From Megachile rotundata (Eukaryota > Arthropoda > Insecta > Hymenoptera > Megachilidae), in assembly GCF_050947335.1 (NCBI RefSeq), contig NW_027473340.1, forward strand, positions 1,054,001 through 1,118,000: a stretch of DNA of 64,000 nucleotides. Reading direction: 5' to 3'. Position 1 is the stretch's first letter. Each line of letters starts with the position of its first letter. Below the pieces are notes generated by a model. That model made no database searches and was not told the origin of the DNA. It saw nothing but the letters and a program-made list of their open reading frames with translations. Below, piece after piece: positions 43,922 to 60,600 of this stretch. Both the position numbers and the translations under genes were made by a program.

Positions 43922-46900
43922 CATTCAAAAACATGCAATCACAATCATACAATCACAATCATGCAATCACAATCATACAATCAGAATCATACAATCACAA
44001 TTATTCAATAACAATCGTACAATCACAATCGCACAGTCACAATCGCACAACCACAATCAGACAATAACACTCATACAATCACAACCATACAATCACAATC
44101 ATACAATCACAATCATACCATCACAATCATACTTTCACAATCATACAATCACAATCATACAATCACAATCATACAATCGCAATCATACAATCACTATCAT
44201 ACAATCTCAATCATACAATCACAATCATACAATCATAATCATACAATTACAATCATACATCACAATCATACAATCACAATCATACAATCACAATCCTACA
44301 ATCACAATCATGCAATCACAATCATACAATCAGAATCATACAATCACAATCATTCAATAACAATCATACATTCAAAATCATGCAATCACAATCATACAAT
44401 CACAATCATGCACTCACAATCATACAATCAGAATCATACAATCACAATCATTCAATAACAATCGTACAATCACAATCGTATAATCACAATCGCACAACCA
44501 CAATCAGACAATAACACTCATACAATCACAATCATACAATCACAATCATACAATCACAATCATACAATCACAATCATACAATCACAATCATACAATCGCA
44601 AACATACAATCACTATCATACAATCTCAATCATACAATCACAATCATACAATCATAATCATACAATTACAATCATACATCACAATCATACAATCACAATC
44701 ATACAATCGCAATCATACAATCACAATCATACAATCACAATCATACAATCATAATCACACAATTACAATCATACATCACAATCATACAATCACAATCATA
44801 CAATCACAATCATACAATCGCAATCATACAATCACAATCATACAATCGCAATCATACAATTACAATCTCCCAAATACAATCTCCCAAATACAATCTCCCA
44901 AATACAATCATACAATCACAATCATACTTTCGCAATCATACTATCACAATCATACAATCACAATCATACAATCACTGTCATACAATCACAATCATACAAT
45001 CACAATCATACTATCACAATCATACAATCACAATCATACAATCACAATCATACCATCACAATCATACAATCACAATCATACAAAGGCAAGCATACAATCA
45101 CAATCATACAATCTCAACCATACAATCACAATCATACAATCACAATCATGCAATCACAATCATACTTTCACAATCATACAATCACAATCATACAATCACA
45201 ATCATACAATCACAATCATACAATCACACTCATACAATCACAATCATACAATCACAATCATACAATCACAATCATACAATCGCAATCATACAATCGCAAT
45301 CATACAATCACAATCATACTTTCACAATCATACAATCACAATCATACAATCACAATCATACAATCACACTCATACAATCACAATCATACAATCACAATCA
45401 TACAATCACAATCATACAATCGCAATCATACAATCACTATCATACAATCTCAATCATACAATCACAATCATACAATCATAATCATACAATTACAATCATA
45501 CATCACAATCATACAATCACAATCATACAATCGCAATCATACAATCACAATCATACAATCACAATCATACAATCATAATCACACAATTACAATCATACAT
45601 CACAATCATACAATCACAATCATACAATCGCAATCATACAATCACAATCATACAATCGCAATCATACAATTACAATCTCCCAAATACAATCTCCCAAATA
45701 CAATCATACAATCACAATCATACAATCACAATCATACTTTCACAATCATACTATCACAATCATACAATCACAATCATACAATCACAGCCATACAATCACA
45801 ATCATACAATCACAATCATACTATCACAATCATACAATCAGAATCATACAATCACAATCATACAATCACACTCATACAATCACAATCATACAATCACAAT
45901 CATACAATCACACTCATACAATCACAATCATACAATCACAATCATACAATCACAATCATACAATCGCAATCATACAATCACTATCATACAATCTCAATCA
46001 TACAATCACAATCATACAATCATAATCATACAATTACAATCATACATCACAATCATACAATCACAATCATACAATCACAATCATACCATCACAATCATAC
46101 TTTCACAATCATACAATCACAATCATACAATCACAATCATACAATCACAATCATACAATCACAGTCATGCAATCACACTCATACCATCACAATCATACAA
46201 TCACAATCATACAATCACAATCATACAATCGCAATCATACAATCACAATCATACAATCACAATCATACAATCAATATCATACAATCACAATCATACAATC
46301 GCAAGCATACAATCACAATCATACAATCTCAATCATACAATCACAATCATACAATCATAATCATACAAATAGAATCATACATCAGAATCATACAATCACA
46401 ATCATACAATCGCAATCATACAATCACAATCATACTTTCACAATCATACAATCACAATCATACAATCACAATCATACAATCACACTCATACAATCACAAT
46501 CATACAATCACAATCATACAATCACAATCATACAATCAAAACCATACAATCACAATCATACAATCACAATCATACCATCACAATCATACTTTCACAATCA
46601 TACAATCACAATCATACAATCACAATCATACAATCACAGTCATACAATCACAATCATACAATCACAATCATACTATCACAATCATACAATCACAATCATA
46701 CAATCACAATCATACAATCACAATCATACAATCATAATCATACAATCACAATCATACAATCACAATCATACAATCAATATCATACAATCACAATCATACA
46801 ATCGCAAGCATACACTCACAATCATACAATCTCAATCATACAATCACAATCATACAATCATAATCATACAAATAGAATCATACATCACAATCATACAATC

Positions 46901-47130
46901 ACAATCATACAATCACAATCATACAATCACAATCATACAATCACAATCATACAATCACAATCATACAATTACAATCATACATCACAATCATACAATCACA
47001 ATCATACAATCGCAATCATACAATCACAATCATACAATCACAATCATACAATCATAATCATACAATTACAATCATTCATCACAATCATACAATCACAATC
47101 ATACAAACACAATCATGCAATCACAATCAT
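43922..47130 (+). repeat. Array segment, older relative of the 5.85-kb HOR
   Basis: A head 43922, B head 44369 and TCCC x3 44868 are 7,832, 7,832 and 7,818 bp upstream of their counterparts in the 51754 copy. The ATACTTTCGC and ACAAAGGCAAGC variants follow at 44.93 and 45.08 kb. A long stretch free of stops on the + strand (45148-46737) reflects a local scarcity of CATAATC and AAATAG units in that register only. No gene is supported. Confidence 0.82.
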
Positions 47131-48970
47131 ACAATAAGAATCATACAATCACAATCATTCAATAACAATCATACATTCAAAATCATGCAATCACAATCAT
47201 ACAATCACAATCATACAATCACAATCATACTATCACAATCGTACAATCACAATCGTACAATCACAATCATACAATCACAATCATACAATCACAATCATAC
47301 AATCACAATCATACAATCACAATCATACAATAATAATCATACAATCACAATCATACAATCACAATCATACAATCAATATCATACAATCACAATCATACAA
47401 TCGCAAGCATACAATCACAATCATACAATCACAATCATACAATCACAATCATAGAATCGCAATCATACAATCACAATCATACAATCTCAATCATACAATC
47501 ACAATCATAGAATCATAATCATACAATTACAATCATACATCACAATCATACAATCACAATCATACAATCGCAATCATACAATCACAATCATACAATCACA
47601 ATCATACAATCATAATCATACAATTACAATCATACATCACAATCATACAATCACAATCATACAATCACAATCATGCAATCACAATCATACAATCAGAATC
47701 ATACAATCACAATCATTCAATAACAATCATACATTCAAAATCATGCAATCACAATCATACAATCACAATCATGCAATCACAATCATACAATCAGAATCAT
47801 ACAATCACAATCATTCAATAACAATCGTACAATCACAATCGTACAATCACAATCGCACAACCACAATCAGACAATCACACTCATACAATCACAATCATAC
47901 AATCACAATCATACAATCACAATCATACCATCACAATCATACTTTCACAATCATACAATCACAATCATACAATCACAATCATACAATCACAGTCATACAA
48001 TCACAATCATACAATCACAATCATACTATCACAATCATACAATCACAATCATACAATCACAATCATACAATCACAATCATGCAATCACAATCATACAATC
48101 ATATTCATACAATCACAATCATACAATCACAATCGTACATTCACAATCGTACAATCACAATCGCACAACCACAATCAGACAATCACACTCATACAATCAC
48201 AATCATACAATCACAATCATACAATCACAATCATACAATCACAATCATACTATCACAATCGTACAATCACAATCGTACAATCACAATCGCACAACCACAA
48301 TCAGACAATCACAATTATACAATCACAATCATACAATCACAATCATACAATCACAATCATACAATCACAATCATACAATCACAATCATACAATCACAATC
48401 ATACAATCACAATCATACAATCACAATCATACTATCACAATCATACAATCATAATCATACAAATAGAATCATACATCACAATCATACAATCACAATCATA
48501 CAATCGCAATCATACAATCACAATCATACAATCATAATCATACAATCACAATCATACAATCACAATCATACAATCAATATCATACAATCACAATCATACA
48601 ATCGCAAGCATACAATCACAATCATACAATCTCAATCATACAATCACAATCATACAATCATAATCATACAAATAGAATCATACATCACAATCATACAATC
48701 ACAATCATACAATCGCAATCATACAATCACAATCATACTTTCACAATCATACAATCACAATCATACAATCACAATCATACAATCACACTCATACAATCAC
48801 AATCATACAATCACAATCATACAATCACAGTCATACAATCACAATCATACAATCACAATCATACAATCACAATCATACAATCACAATCATACAATCACAA
48901 TCATACAATCATAATCATACAATCACAATCATACAATCACAATCATACAATCAATATCATACAATCACAA
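47131..48970 (+). repeat. ~1.85-kb tandem duplication, copy 1
   Basis: It begins near a variant CAATAAGAATC unit and carries two B-type heads at 47174 and 47732, the second with the full CGTAC/CGCACAACC series given twice and a CATATTCATAC unit. AATATC marks lie at 48576 and 48953. The junction to copy 2 lies at about 48.96-48.99 kb, where an AATATC cassette is cut short and the CAATAAGAATC unit reappears. Confidence 0.86.
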
Positions 48971-50830
48971 TCATACAATCACAATCATACAATAAGAATC
49001 ATACAATCACAATCATTCAATAACAATCATACATTCAAAATCATGCAATCACAATCATACAATCACAATCATACAATCACAATCATACTATCACAATCGT
49101 ACAATCACAATCGTACAATCACAATCATACAATCACAATCATACAATCACAATCATACAATCACAATCATACAATAATAATCATACAATCACAATCATAC
49201 AATCACAATCATACAATCAATATCATACAATCACAATCATACAATCGCAAGCATACAATCACAATCATACAATCACAATCATACAATCACAATCATAGAA
49301 TCGCAATCATACAATCACAATCATACAATCTCAATCATACAATCACAATCATAGAATCATAATCATACAATTACAATCATACATCACAATCATACAATCA
49401 CAATCATACAATCGCAATCATACAATCACAATCATACAATCACAATCATACAATCATAATCATACAATTACAATCATACATCACAATCATACAATCACAA
49501 TCATACAATCACAATCATGCAATCACAATCATACAATCAGAATCATACAATCACAATCATTCAATAACAATCATACATTCAAAATCATGCAATCACAATC
49601 ATACAATCACAATCATGCAATCACAATCATACAATCAGAATCATACAATCACAATCATTCAATAACAATCGTACAATCACAATCGTACAATCACAATCGC
49701 ACAACCACAATCAGACAATCACACTCATACAATCACAATCATACAATCACAATCATACAATCACAATCATACCATCACAATCATACTTTCACAATCATAC
49801 AATCACAATCATACAATCACAATCATACAATCACAGTCATACAATCACAATCATACAATCACAATCATACTATCACAATCATACAATCACAATCATACAA
49901 TCACAATCATACAATCACAATCATGCAATCACAATCATACAATCATATTCATACAATCACAATCATACAATCACAATCGTACATTCACAATCGTACAATC
50001 ACAATCGCACAACCACAATCAGACAATCACACTCATACAATCACAATCATACAATCACAATCATACAATCACAATCATACAATCACAATCATACAATCAC
50101 AATCATACAATCACAATCATACAATCACAATCATACTATCACAATCGTACAATCACAATCGTACAATCACAATCGCACAACCACAATCAGACAATCACAA
50201 TTATACAATCACAATCATACAATCACAATCATACAATCACAATCATACAATCACAATCATACAATCACAATCATACAATCACAATCATACAATCACAATC
50301 ATACAATCACAATCATACTATCACAATCATACAATCATAATCATACAAATAGAATCATACATCACAATCATACAATCACAATCATACAATCGCAATCATA
50401 CAATCACAATCATACAATCATAATCATACAATCACAATCATACAATCACAATCATACAATCAATATCATACAATCACAATCATACAATCGCAAGCATACA
50501 ATCACAATCATACAATCTCAATCATACAATCACAATCATACAATCATAATCATACAAATAGAATCATACATCACAATCATACAATCACAATCATACAATC
50601 GCAATCATACAATCACAATCATACTTTCACAATCATACAATCACAATCATACAATCACAATCATACAATCACACTCATACAATCACAATCATACAATCAC
50701 AATCATACAATCACAGTCATACAATCACAATCATACAATCACAATCATACTATCACAATCATACAATCACAATCATACAATCACAATCATACAATCACAA
50801 TCATACAATCACAATCATACAATCATAATC
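48971..50830 (+). repeat. ~1.85-kb tandem duplication, copy 2
   Basis: B heads at 49032 and 49576 are 1,858 and 1,844 bp after those of copy 1. The AATATC mark at 50462 is 1,886 after 48576, so small whole-unit gains and losses (14 and 42 bp) have accumulated. Further AATATC marks at 50462 and 50867 are 405 bp apart, the same spacing as at 62201/62606. Confidence 0.86.
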
Positions 50831-51753
50831 ATACAATCACAATCATACAATCACAATCATACAATCAATATCATACAATCACAATCATACAATCGCAAGC
50901 ATACAATCACAATCATACAATCTCAATCATACAATCACAATCATACAATCATAATCATACAAATAGAATCATACATCACAATCATACAATCACAATCATA
51001 CAATCGCAATCATACAATCACAATCATACTTTCACAATCATACAATCACAATCATACAATCACAATCATACAATCACACTCATACAATCACAATCATACA
51101 ATCACAATCATACTATCACAATCATACAATCACAATCATACAATCACAATCATACAATCACAATCATACAATCACAATCATACAATCATAATCACACAAT
51201 TACAATCATACATCACAATCATACAATCACAATCATACAATCCCAATCATACAATCACAATCATACAATCGCAATCATACAATTACAATCTCCCAAATAC
51301 AATCTCCCAAATACAATCTCCCAAATACAATCATACAATCACAATCATACAATCACAATCATACAATCACAATCAGACAATCACAATCATACAATCACAA
51401 TCATACTATCACAATCATACAATCACAATCATACAATCACAATCATACAATCACAATCATACAATCACAATCATACAATTACAATCATACATCACAATCA
51501 TACAATCACAATCATACAATCGCAATCATACAATCACAATCATACAATCACAATCATACAATCATAATCATACAATTACAATCATTCATCACAATCATAC
51601 AATCACAATCATACAATCACAATCATACAATCACAATCATACAATCACAATCATACAATCACAATCATACAATCACAATCATACTATCACAATCATACAA
51701 TCACAATCATACAATCACAATCATAGAATCACAATCATACAAGCACAATCATA
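50831..51753 (+). repeat. Array segment joining the 1.85-kb duplication to the 5.85-kb HOR
   Basis: It holds the AATATC cassette at 50867, a TCCC x3 run at 51291 preceded by an ATCCCAATC unit, and a series of near-consensus units leading to the A head at 51754. The order matches about 56.8-57.6 kb and 62.6-63.5 kb, so it is the tail of a HOR copy of the same kind. No gene is present. Confidence 0.8.
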
Positions 51754-54700
51754 CATTCAAAAACATGCAATCACAATCATACAATCACAATCATGCAATC
51801 ACAATCATACAATCAGAATCATACAATCACAATTATTCAATAACAATCGTACAATCACAATCGCACAATCACAATCGCACAACCACAATCAGACAATAAC
51901 ACTCATACAATCACAACCATACAATCACAATCATACAATCACAATCATACCATCACAATCATACTTTCACAATCATACAATCACAATCATACAATCACAA
52001 TCATACAATCGCAATCATACAATCACTATCATACAATCTCAATCATACAATCACAATCATACAATCATAATCATACAATTACAATCATACATCACAATCA
52101 TACAATCACAATCATACAATCACAATCCTACAATCACAATCATGCAATCACAATCATACAATCAGAATCATACAATCACAATCATTCAATAACAATCATA
52201 CATTCAAAATCATGCAATCACAATCATACAATCACAATCATGCACTCACAATCATACAATCAGAATCATACAATCACAATCATTCAATAACAATCGTACA
52301 ATCACAATCGTATAATCACAATCGCACAACCACAATCAGACAATAACACTCATACAATCACAATCATACAATCACAATCATACAATCACAATCATACAAT
52401 CACAATCATACAATCGCAAACATACAATCACTATCATACAATCTCAATCATACAATCACAATCATACAATCATAATCATACAATTACAATCATACATCAC
52501 AATCATACAATCACAATCATACAATCGCAATCATACAATCACAATCATACAATCACAATCATACAATCATAATCACACAATTACAATCATACATCACAAT
52601 CATACAATCACAATCATACAATCACAATCATACAATCGCAATCATACAATCACAATCATACAATCGCAATCATACAATTACAATCTCCCAAATGCAATCT
52701 CCCAAATACAATCTCCCAAATACAATCATACAATCACAATCATACTTTCGCAATCATACTATCACAATCATACAATCACAATCATGCAATCACAATCATA
52801 CAATCACAATCATTCAATAACAATCGTACAATCACAATCGCACAACCACAATCAGACAATCACACTCATACAATCACAACCATACAATCACAATCATACA
52901 ATCACAATCATACCATCACAACCATACTTTCACAATCATACAATCACAATCATACAATCACAATCATACAATCACAATCATACAATCACAGTCATACAAT
53001 CACAATCATACAATCACAATCATACTATCACAATCATACAATCACAACCATACAATTACAATCATACAATCACAATCATACAATCATAATCATACAATCA
53101 CAATCATACAATCACAATCATACAATCAATATCATACAATCACAATCATACAATCGCAAGCATACAATCACAATCATACAATCTCAATCATACAATCACA
53201 ATCATACAATCATAATCATACAAATAGAATCATACATCACAATCATACAATCACAATCATACAATCGCAATCATACAATCACAATCATACTTTCACAATC
53301 ATACAATCACAATCATACAATCACAATCATACAATCACACTCATACAATCACAATCATACAATCACAATCATACAATCGCAATCATACAATCGCAATCAT
53401 ACAATCTCAATCATACAATCACAATCATACAATCATAATCATACAATTACAATCATACATCACAATCATACAATCACAATCATACAATCGCAATCATACA
53501 ATCACAATCATACAATCACAATCATACAATCATAATCACACAATTACAATCATACATCACAATCATACAATCACAATCATACAATCGCAATCATACAATC
53601 ACAATCATACAATCGCAATCATACAATTACAATCTCCCAAATACAATCTCCCAAATACAATCTCCCAAATACAATCATACAATCACAATCATACAATCAC
53701 AATCATACTTTCACAATCATACTATCACAATCATACAATCACAATCATACAATCACAGTCATACAATCACAATCATACAATCACAATCATACTATCACAA
53801 TCATACAATCAGAATCATACAATCACAATCATACAATCACACTCATACAATCACAATCATACAATCACAATCATACAATCACAATCATACAATCACAATC
53901 AAAGAATCACAATCATACAATCACAATCATACAATCGCAAGCATACAATCACAATCATACAATCTCAATCATACAATCACAATCATACAATCATAATCAT
54001 ACAATTACAATCATACATCACAATCATTCAATCACAATCATACAATCGCAATCATACAATCACAATCATACAATCGCAATCATACAATTACAATCTCCCA
54101 AATACAATCTCCCACATACAATCATACAATCACAATCATACAATCACAATCATACAATCATAATCATACAATTACAATCATACATCACAATCATACAATC
54201 ACAATCATACTATCACAATCATACAAGCACAATCATACTTTCAAAAACATGCAATCACAATCATACAATCACAATCATGCAATCACAATCATACAATCAG
54301 AATCATACAATCACAATTATTCAATAACAATCGTACAATCACAATCGCACAATCACAATCGCACAACCACAATCAGACAATCACACTCATACAATCACAA
54401 CCATACAATCACAATCATACAATCACAATCATACCATCACAATCATACTTTCACAATCATACAATCACAATCATACAATCACAATCATACAATCACAATC
54501 ATACAATCACAGTCATACAATCACACTCATACAATCACAATCATACAATCACAATCATACAATCACAATCATACAATCGCAATCATACAATCACAATCAT
54601 ACAATCTCAATCATACAATCACAATCATACAATCACAATCATACAATCATAATCATACAATCACAATCATACAATCACAATCATACAATCAATATCATAC

Positions 54701-57602
54701 AATCACAATCATACAATCGCAAGCATACAATCACAATCATACAATCTCAATCATACAATCACAATCATACAATCATAATCATACAAATAGAATCATACAT
54801 CAGAATCATACAATCACAATCATACAATCGCAATCATACAATCACAATCATACTTTCACAATCATACAATCACAATCATACAATCACAATCATACAATCA
54901 CACTCATACAATCACAATCATACAATCACAATCATACAATCACAATCATACAATCAAAACCATACAATCACAATCATACAATCACAATCATACCATCACA
55001 ATCATACTTTCACAATCATACAAACACAATCATACAATCACAATCATACAATCACAGTCATACAATCACAATCATACAATCACAATCATACTATCACAAT
55101 CATACAATCACAATCATACAATCACAATCATACAATCACAATCATACAATCATAATCATACAATCACAATCATACAATCACAATCATACAATCAATATCA
55201 TACAATCACAATCATACAATCGCAAGCATACACTCACAATCATACAATCTCAATCATACAATCACAATCATACAATCATAATCATACAAATAGAATCATA
55301 CATCACAATCATACAATCACAATCATACAATCACAATCATACAATCACAATCATACAATCACAATCATACAATCACAATCATACAATTACAATCATACAT
55401 CACAATCATACAATCACAATCATACAATCGCAATCATACAATCACAATCATACAATCACAATCATAGAATCATAATCATACAATTACAATCATACATCAC
55501 AATCATACAATCACAATCATACAATCGCAATCATACAATCACAATCATACAATCACAATCATACAATCATAATCATACAATTACAATCATACATCACAAT
55601 CATACAATCACAATCATACAATCACAATCATGCAATCACAATCATACAATCAGAATCATACAATCACAATCATTCAATAACAATCATACATTCAAAATCA
55701 TGCAATCACAATCATACAATCACAATCATGCAATCACAATCATACAATCAGAATCATACAATCACAATCATTCAATAACAATCGTACAATCACAATCGTA
55801 CAATCACAATCGCACAACCACAATCAGACAATCACACTCATACAATCACAATCATACAATCACAATCATACAATCACAATCATACCATCACAATCATACT
55901 TTCACAATCATACAATCACAATCATACAATCACAATCATACAATCACAATCATACAATCACAATCATACAATCACAATCATACTATCACAATCATACAAT
56001 CACAATCATACAATCACAATCATACAATCACAATCATACAATCACAATCATACTATCACAATCATACAATCACAATCATACAATCACAATCATACAATCG
56101 CAATCATACAGTTACAATCTCCCAAATACAATCTCCCAAATACCATCTCCCAAATACAATCATACAATCACAATCATACAATCACAATCATACAATCACA
56201 ATCAGACAATCACAATCATACAATCACAATCATACAATCACAGTCATACAATCACAATCACACAATCACAATCATACTATCACAATCATACAATCACAAT
56301 CATACAATCATAATCATACAATCACAATCATACAATCACAATCATACAATCAATATCATACAATCACAATCATACAATCGCAAGCATACAATCACAATCA
56401 TACAATCTCAATCATACAATCACAATCATACAATCATAATCATACAAATAGAATCATACATCACAATCATACAATCACAATCATACAATCGCAATCATAC
56501 AATCACAATCATACTTTCACAATCATACAATCACAATCATACAATCACAATCATACAATCACACTCATACAATCACAATCATACAATCACACTCATACAA
56601 TCACAGTCATACAATCACAATCATACAATCACAATCATACTATCACAATCATACAATCACAATCATACAATCACAATCATACAATCACAATCATACAATC
56701 ACAATCATACAATCATAATCATACAATCACAATCATACAATCACAATCATACAATCACAATCATACAATCATAATCATACAATCACAATCATACAATCAC
56801 AATCATACAATCAATATCATACAATCACAATCATACAATCGCAAGCATACAATCACAATCATACAATCACAATCATACTTTCACAATCATACAATCACAA
56901 TCATACAATCACAATCATACAATCACACTCATACAATCACAATCATACAATCACAATCATACTATCACAATCATACAATCACAATCATACAATCACAATC
57001 ATACAATCACAATCATACAATCACAATCATACAATCATAATCACACAATTACAATCATACATCACAATCATACAATCACAATCATACAATCCCAATCATA
57101 CAATCACAATCATACAATCGCAGTCATACAATTACAATCTCCCAAATACAATCTCCCAAATACAATCTCCCAAATACAATCATACAATCACAATCATACA
57201 ATCACAATCATACAATCACAATCAGACAATCACAATCATACAATCACAATCATACTATCACAATCATACAATCACAATCATACAATCACAATCATACAAT
57301 CACAATCATACAATCACAATCATACAATTACAATCATACATCACAATCATACAATCACAATCATACAATCGCAATCATACAATCACAATCATACAATCAC
57401 AATCATACAATCATAATCATACAATTACAATCATTCATCACAATCATACAATCACAATCATACAATCACAATCATACAATCACAATCATACAATCACAAT
57501 CATACAATCACAATCATACAATCACAATCATACTATCACAATCATACAATCACAATCATACAATCACAATCATACAATCACAATCATACAAGCACAATCA
57601 TA
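51754..57602 (+). repeat. 5,849-bp HOR copy 1
   Basis: Landmark order: A head 51754, B head 52201, TCCC x3 with an AAATGCAATC unit 52686, TCCC x3 53635, TCCC pair 54096, CTTTC-type head 54238, B head 55689, TCCC x3 56120 and TCCC x3 57140. The same order returns with offsets of 5,849, 5,849, 5,849, 5,863, 5,863, 5,835, 5,849, 5,849 and 5,890. No gene is present. Confidence 0.92.
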
Positions 57603-60600
57603 CATTCAAAAACATGCAATCACAATCATACAATCACAATCATGCAATCACAATCATACAATCAGAATCATACAATCACAATTATTCAATAACAATCGTA
57701 CAATCACAATCGCACAATCACAATCGCACAACCACAATCAGACAATAACACTCATACAATCACAACCATACAATCACAATCATACAATCACAATCATACC
57801 ATCACAATCATACTTTCACAATCATACAATCACAATCATACAATCACAATCATACAATCGCAATCATACAATCACTATCATACAATCTCAATCATACAAT
57901 CACAATCATACAATCATAATCATACAATTACAATCATACATCACAATCATACAATCACAATCATACAATCACAATCCTACAATCACAATCATGCAATCAC
58001 AATCATACAATCAGAATCATACAATCACAATCATTCAATAACAATCATACATTCAAAATCATGCAATCACAATCATACAATCACAATCATGCACTCACAA
58101 TCATACAATCAGAATCATACAATCACAATCATTCAATAACAATCGTACAATCACAATCGTATAATCACAATCGCACAACCACAATCAGACAATAACACTC
58201 ATACAATCACAATCATACAATCACAATCATACAATCACAATCATACAATCACAATCATACAATCGCAAACATACAATCACTATCATACAATCTCAATCAT
58301 ACAATCACAATCATACAATCATAATCATACAATTACAATCATACATCACAATCATACAATCACAATCATACAATCGCAATCATACAATCACAATCATACA
58401 ATCACAATCATACAATCATAATCACACAATTACAATCATACATCACAATCATACAATCACAATCATACAATCACAATCATACAATCGCAATCATACAATC
58501 ACAATCATACAATCGCAATCATACAATTACAATCTCCCAAATACAATCTCCCAAATACAATCTCCCAAATACAATCATACAATCACAATCATACTTTCGC
58601 AATCATACTATCACAATCATACAATCACAATCATGCAATCACAATCATACAATCAGAATCATACAATCACAATCATTCAATAACAATCGTACAATCACAA
58701 TCGCACAACCACAATCAGACAATCACACTCATACAATCACAACCATACAATCACAATCATACAATCACAATCATACCATCACAACCATACTTTCACAATC
58801 ATACAATCACAATCATACAATCACAATCATACAATCACAATCATACAATCACAGTCATACAATCACAATCATACAATCACAATCATACTATCACAATCAT
58901 ACAATCACAACCATACAATTACAATCATACAATCACAATCATACAATCATAATCATACAATCACAATCATACAATCACAATCATACAATCAATATCATAC
59001 AATCACAATCATACAATCGCAAGCATACAATCACAATCATACAATCTCAATCATACAATCACAATCATACAATCATAATCATACAAATAGAATCATACAT
59101 CACAATCATACAATCACAATCATACAATCGCAATCATACAATCACAATCATACTTTCACAATCATACAATCACAATCATACAATCACAATCATACAATCA
59201 CACTCATACAATCACAATCATACAATCACAATCATACAATCGCAATCATACAATCGCAATCATACAATCTCAATCATACAATCACAATCATACAATCATA
59301 ATCATACAATTACAATCATACATCACAATCATACAATCACAATCATACAATCGCAATCATACAATCACAATCATACAATCACAATCATACAATCATAATC
59401 ACACAATTACAATCATACATCACAATCATACAATCACAATCATACAATCGCAATCATACAATCACAATCATACAATCGCAATCATACAATTACAATCTCC
59501 CAAATACAATCTCCCAAATACAATCTCCCAAATACAATCATACAATCACAATCATACAATCACAATCATACTTTCACAATCATACTATCACAATCATACA
59601 ATCACAATCATACAATCACAGTCATACAATCACAATCATACAATCACAATCATACTATCACAATCATACAATCAGAATCATACAATCACAATCATACAAT
59701 CACACTCATACAATCACAATCATACAATCACAATCATACAATCACAATCATACAATCACAATCAAAGAATCACAATCATACAATCACAATCATACAATCG
59801 CAAGCATACAATCACAATCATACAATCTCAATCATACAATCACAATCATACAATCATAATCATACAATTACAATCATACATCACAATCATACAATCACAA
59901 TCATACAATCGCAATCATACAATCACAATCATACAATCGCAATCATACAATTACAATCTCCCAAATACAATCTCCCACATACAATCATACAATCACAATC
60001 ATACAATCACAATCATACAATCATAATCATACAATTACAATCATACATCACAATCATTCAAGCACAATCATACTTTCAAAAACATGCAATCACAATCATA
60101 CAATCACAATCATGCAATCACAATCATACAATCAGAATCATACAATCACAATTATTCAATAACAATCGTACAATCACAATCGCACAATCACAATCGCACA
60201 ACCACAATCAGACAATCACACTCATACAATCACAACCATACAATCACAATCATACAATCACAATCATACCATCACAATCATACTTTCACAATCATACAAT
60301 CACAATCATACAATCACAATCATACAATCACAATCATACAATCACAGTCATACAATCACACTCATACAATCACAATCATACAATCACAATCATACAATCA
60401 CAATCATACAATCGCAATCATACAATCACAATCATACAATCTCAATCATACAATCACAATCATACAATCACAATCATACAATCATAATCATACAATCACA
60501 ATCATACAATCACAATCATACAATCAATATCATACAATCACAATCATACAATCGCAAGCATACAATCACAATCATACAATCTCAATCATACAATCACAAT

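Noticed and set aside
45148..47057. Two overlapping long frames in different registers (45148-46737 and 46167-47057)
   Set aside because: Both encode the same repeat cycle, which is what a non-multiple-of-three repeat predicts; it is no sign of overlapping genes.
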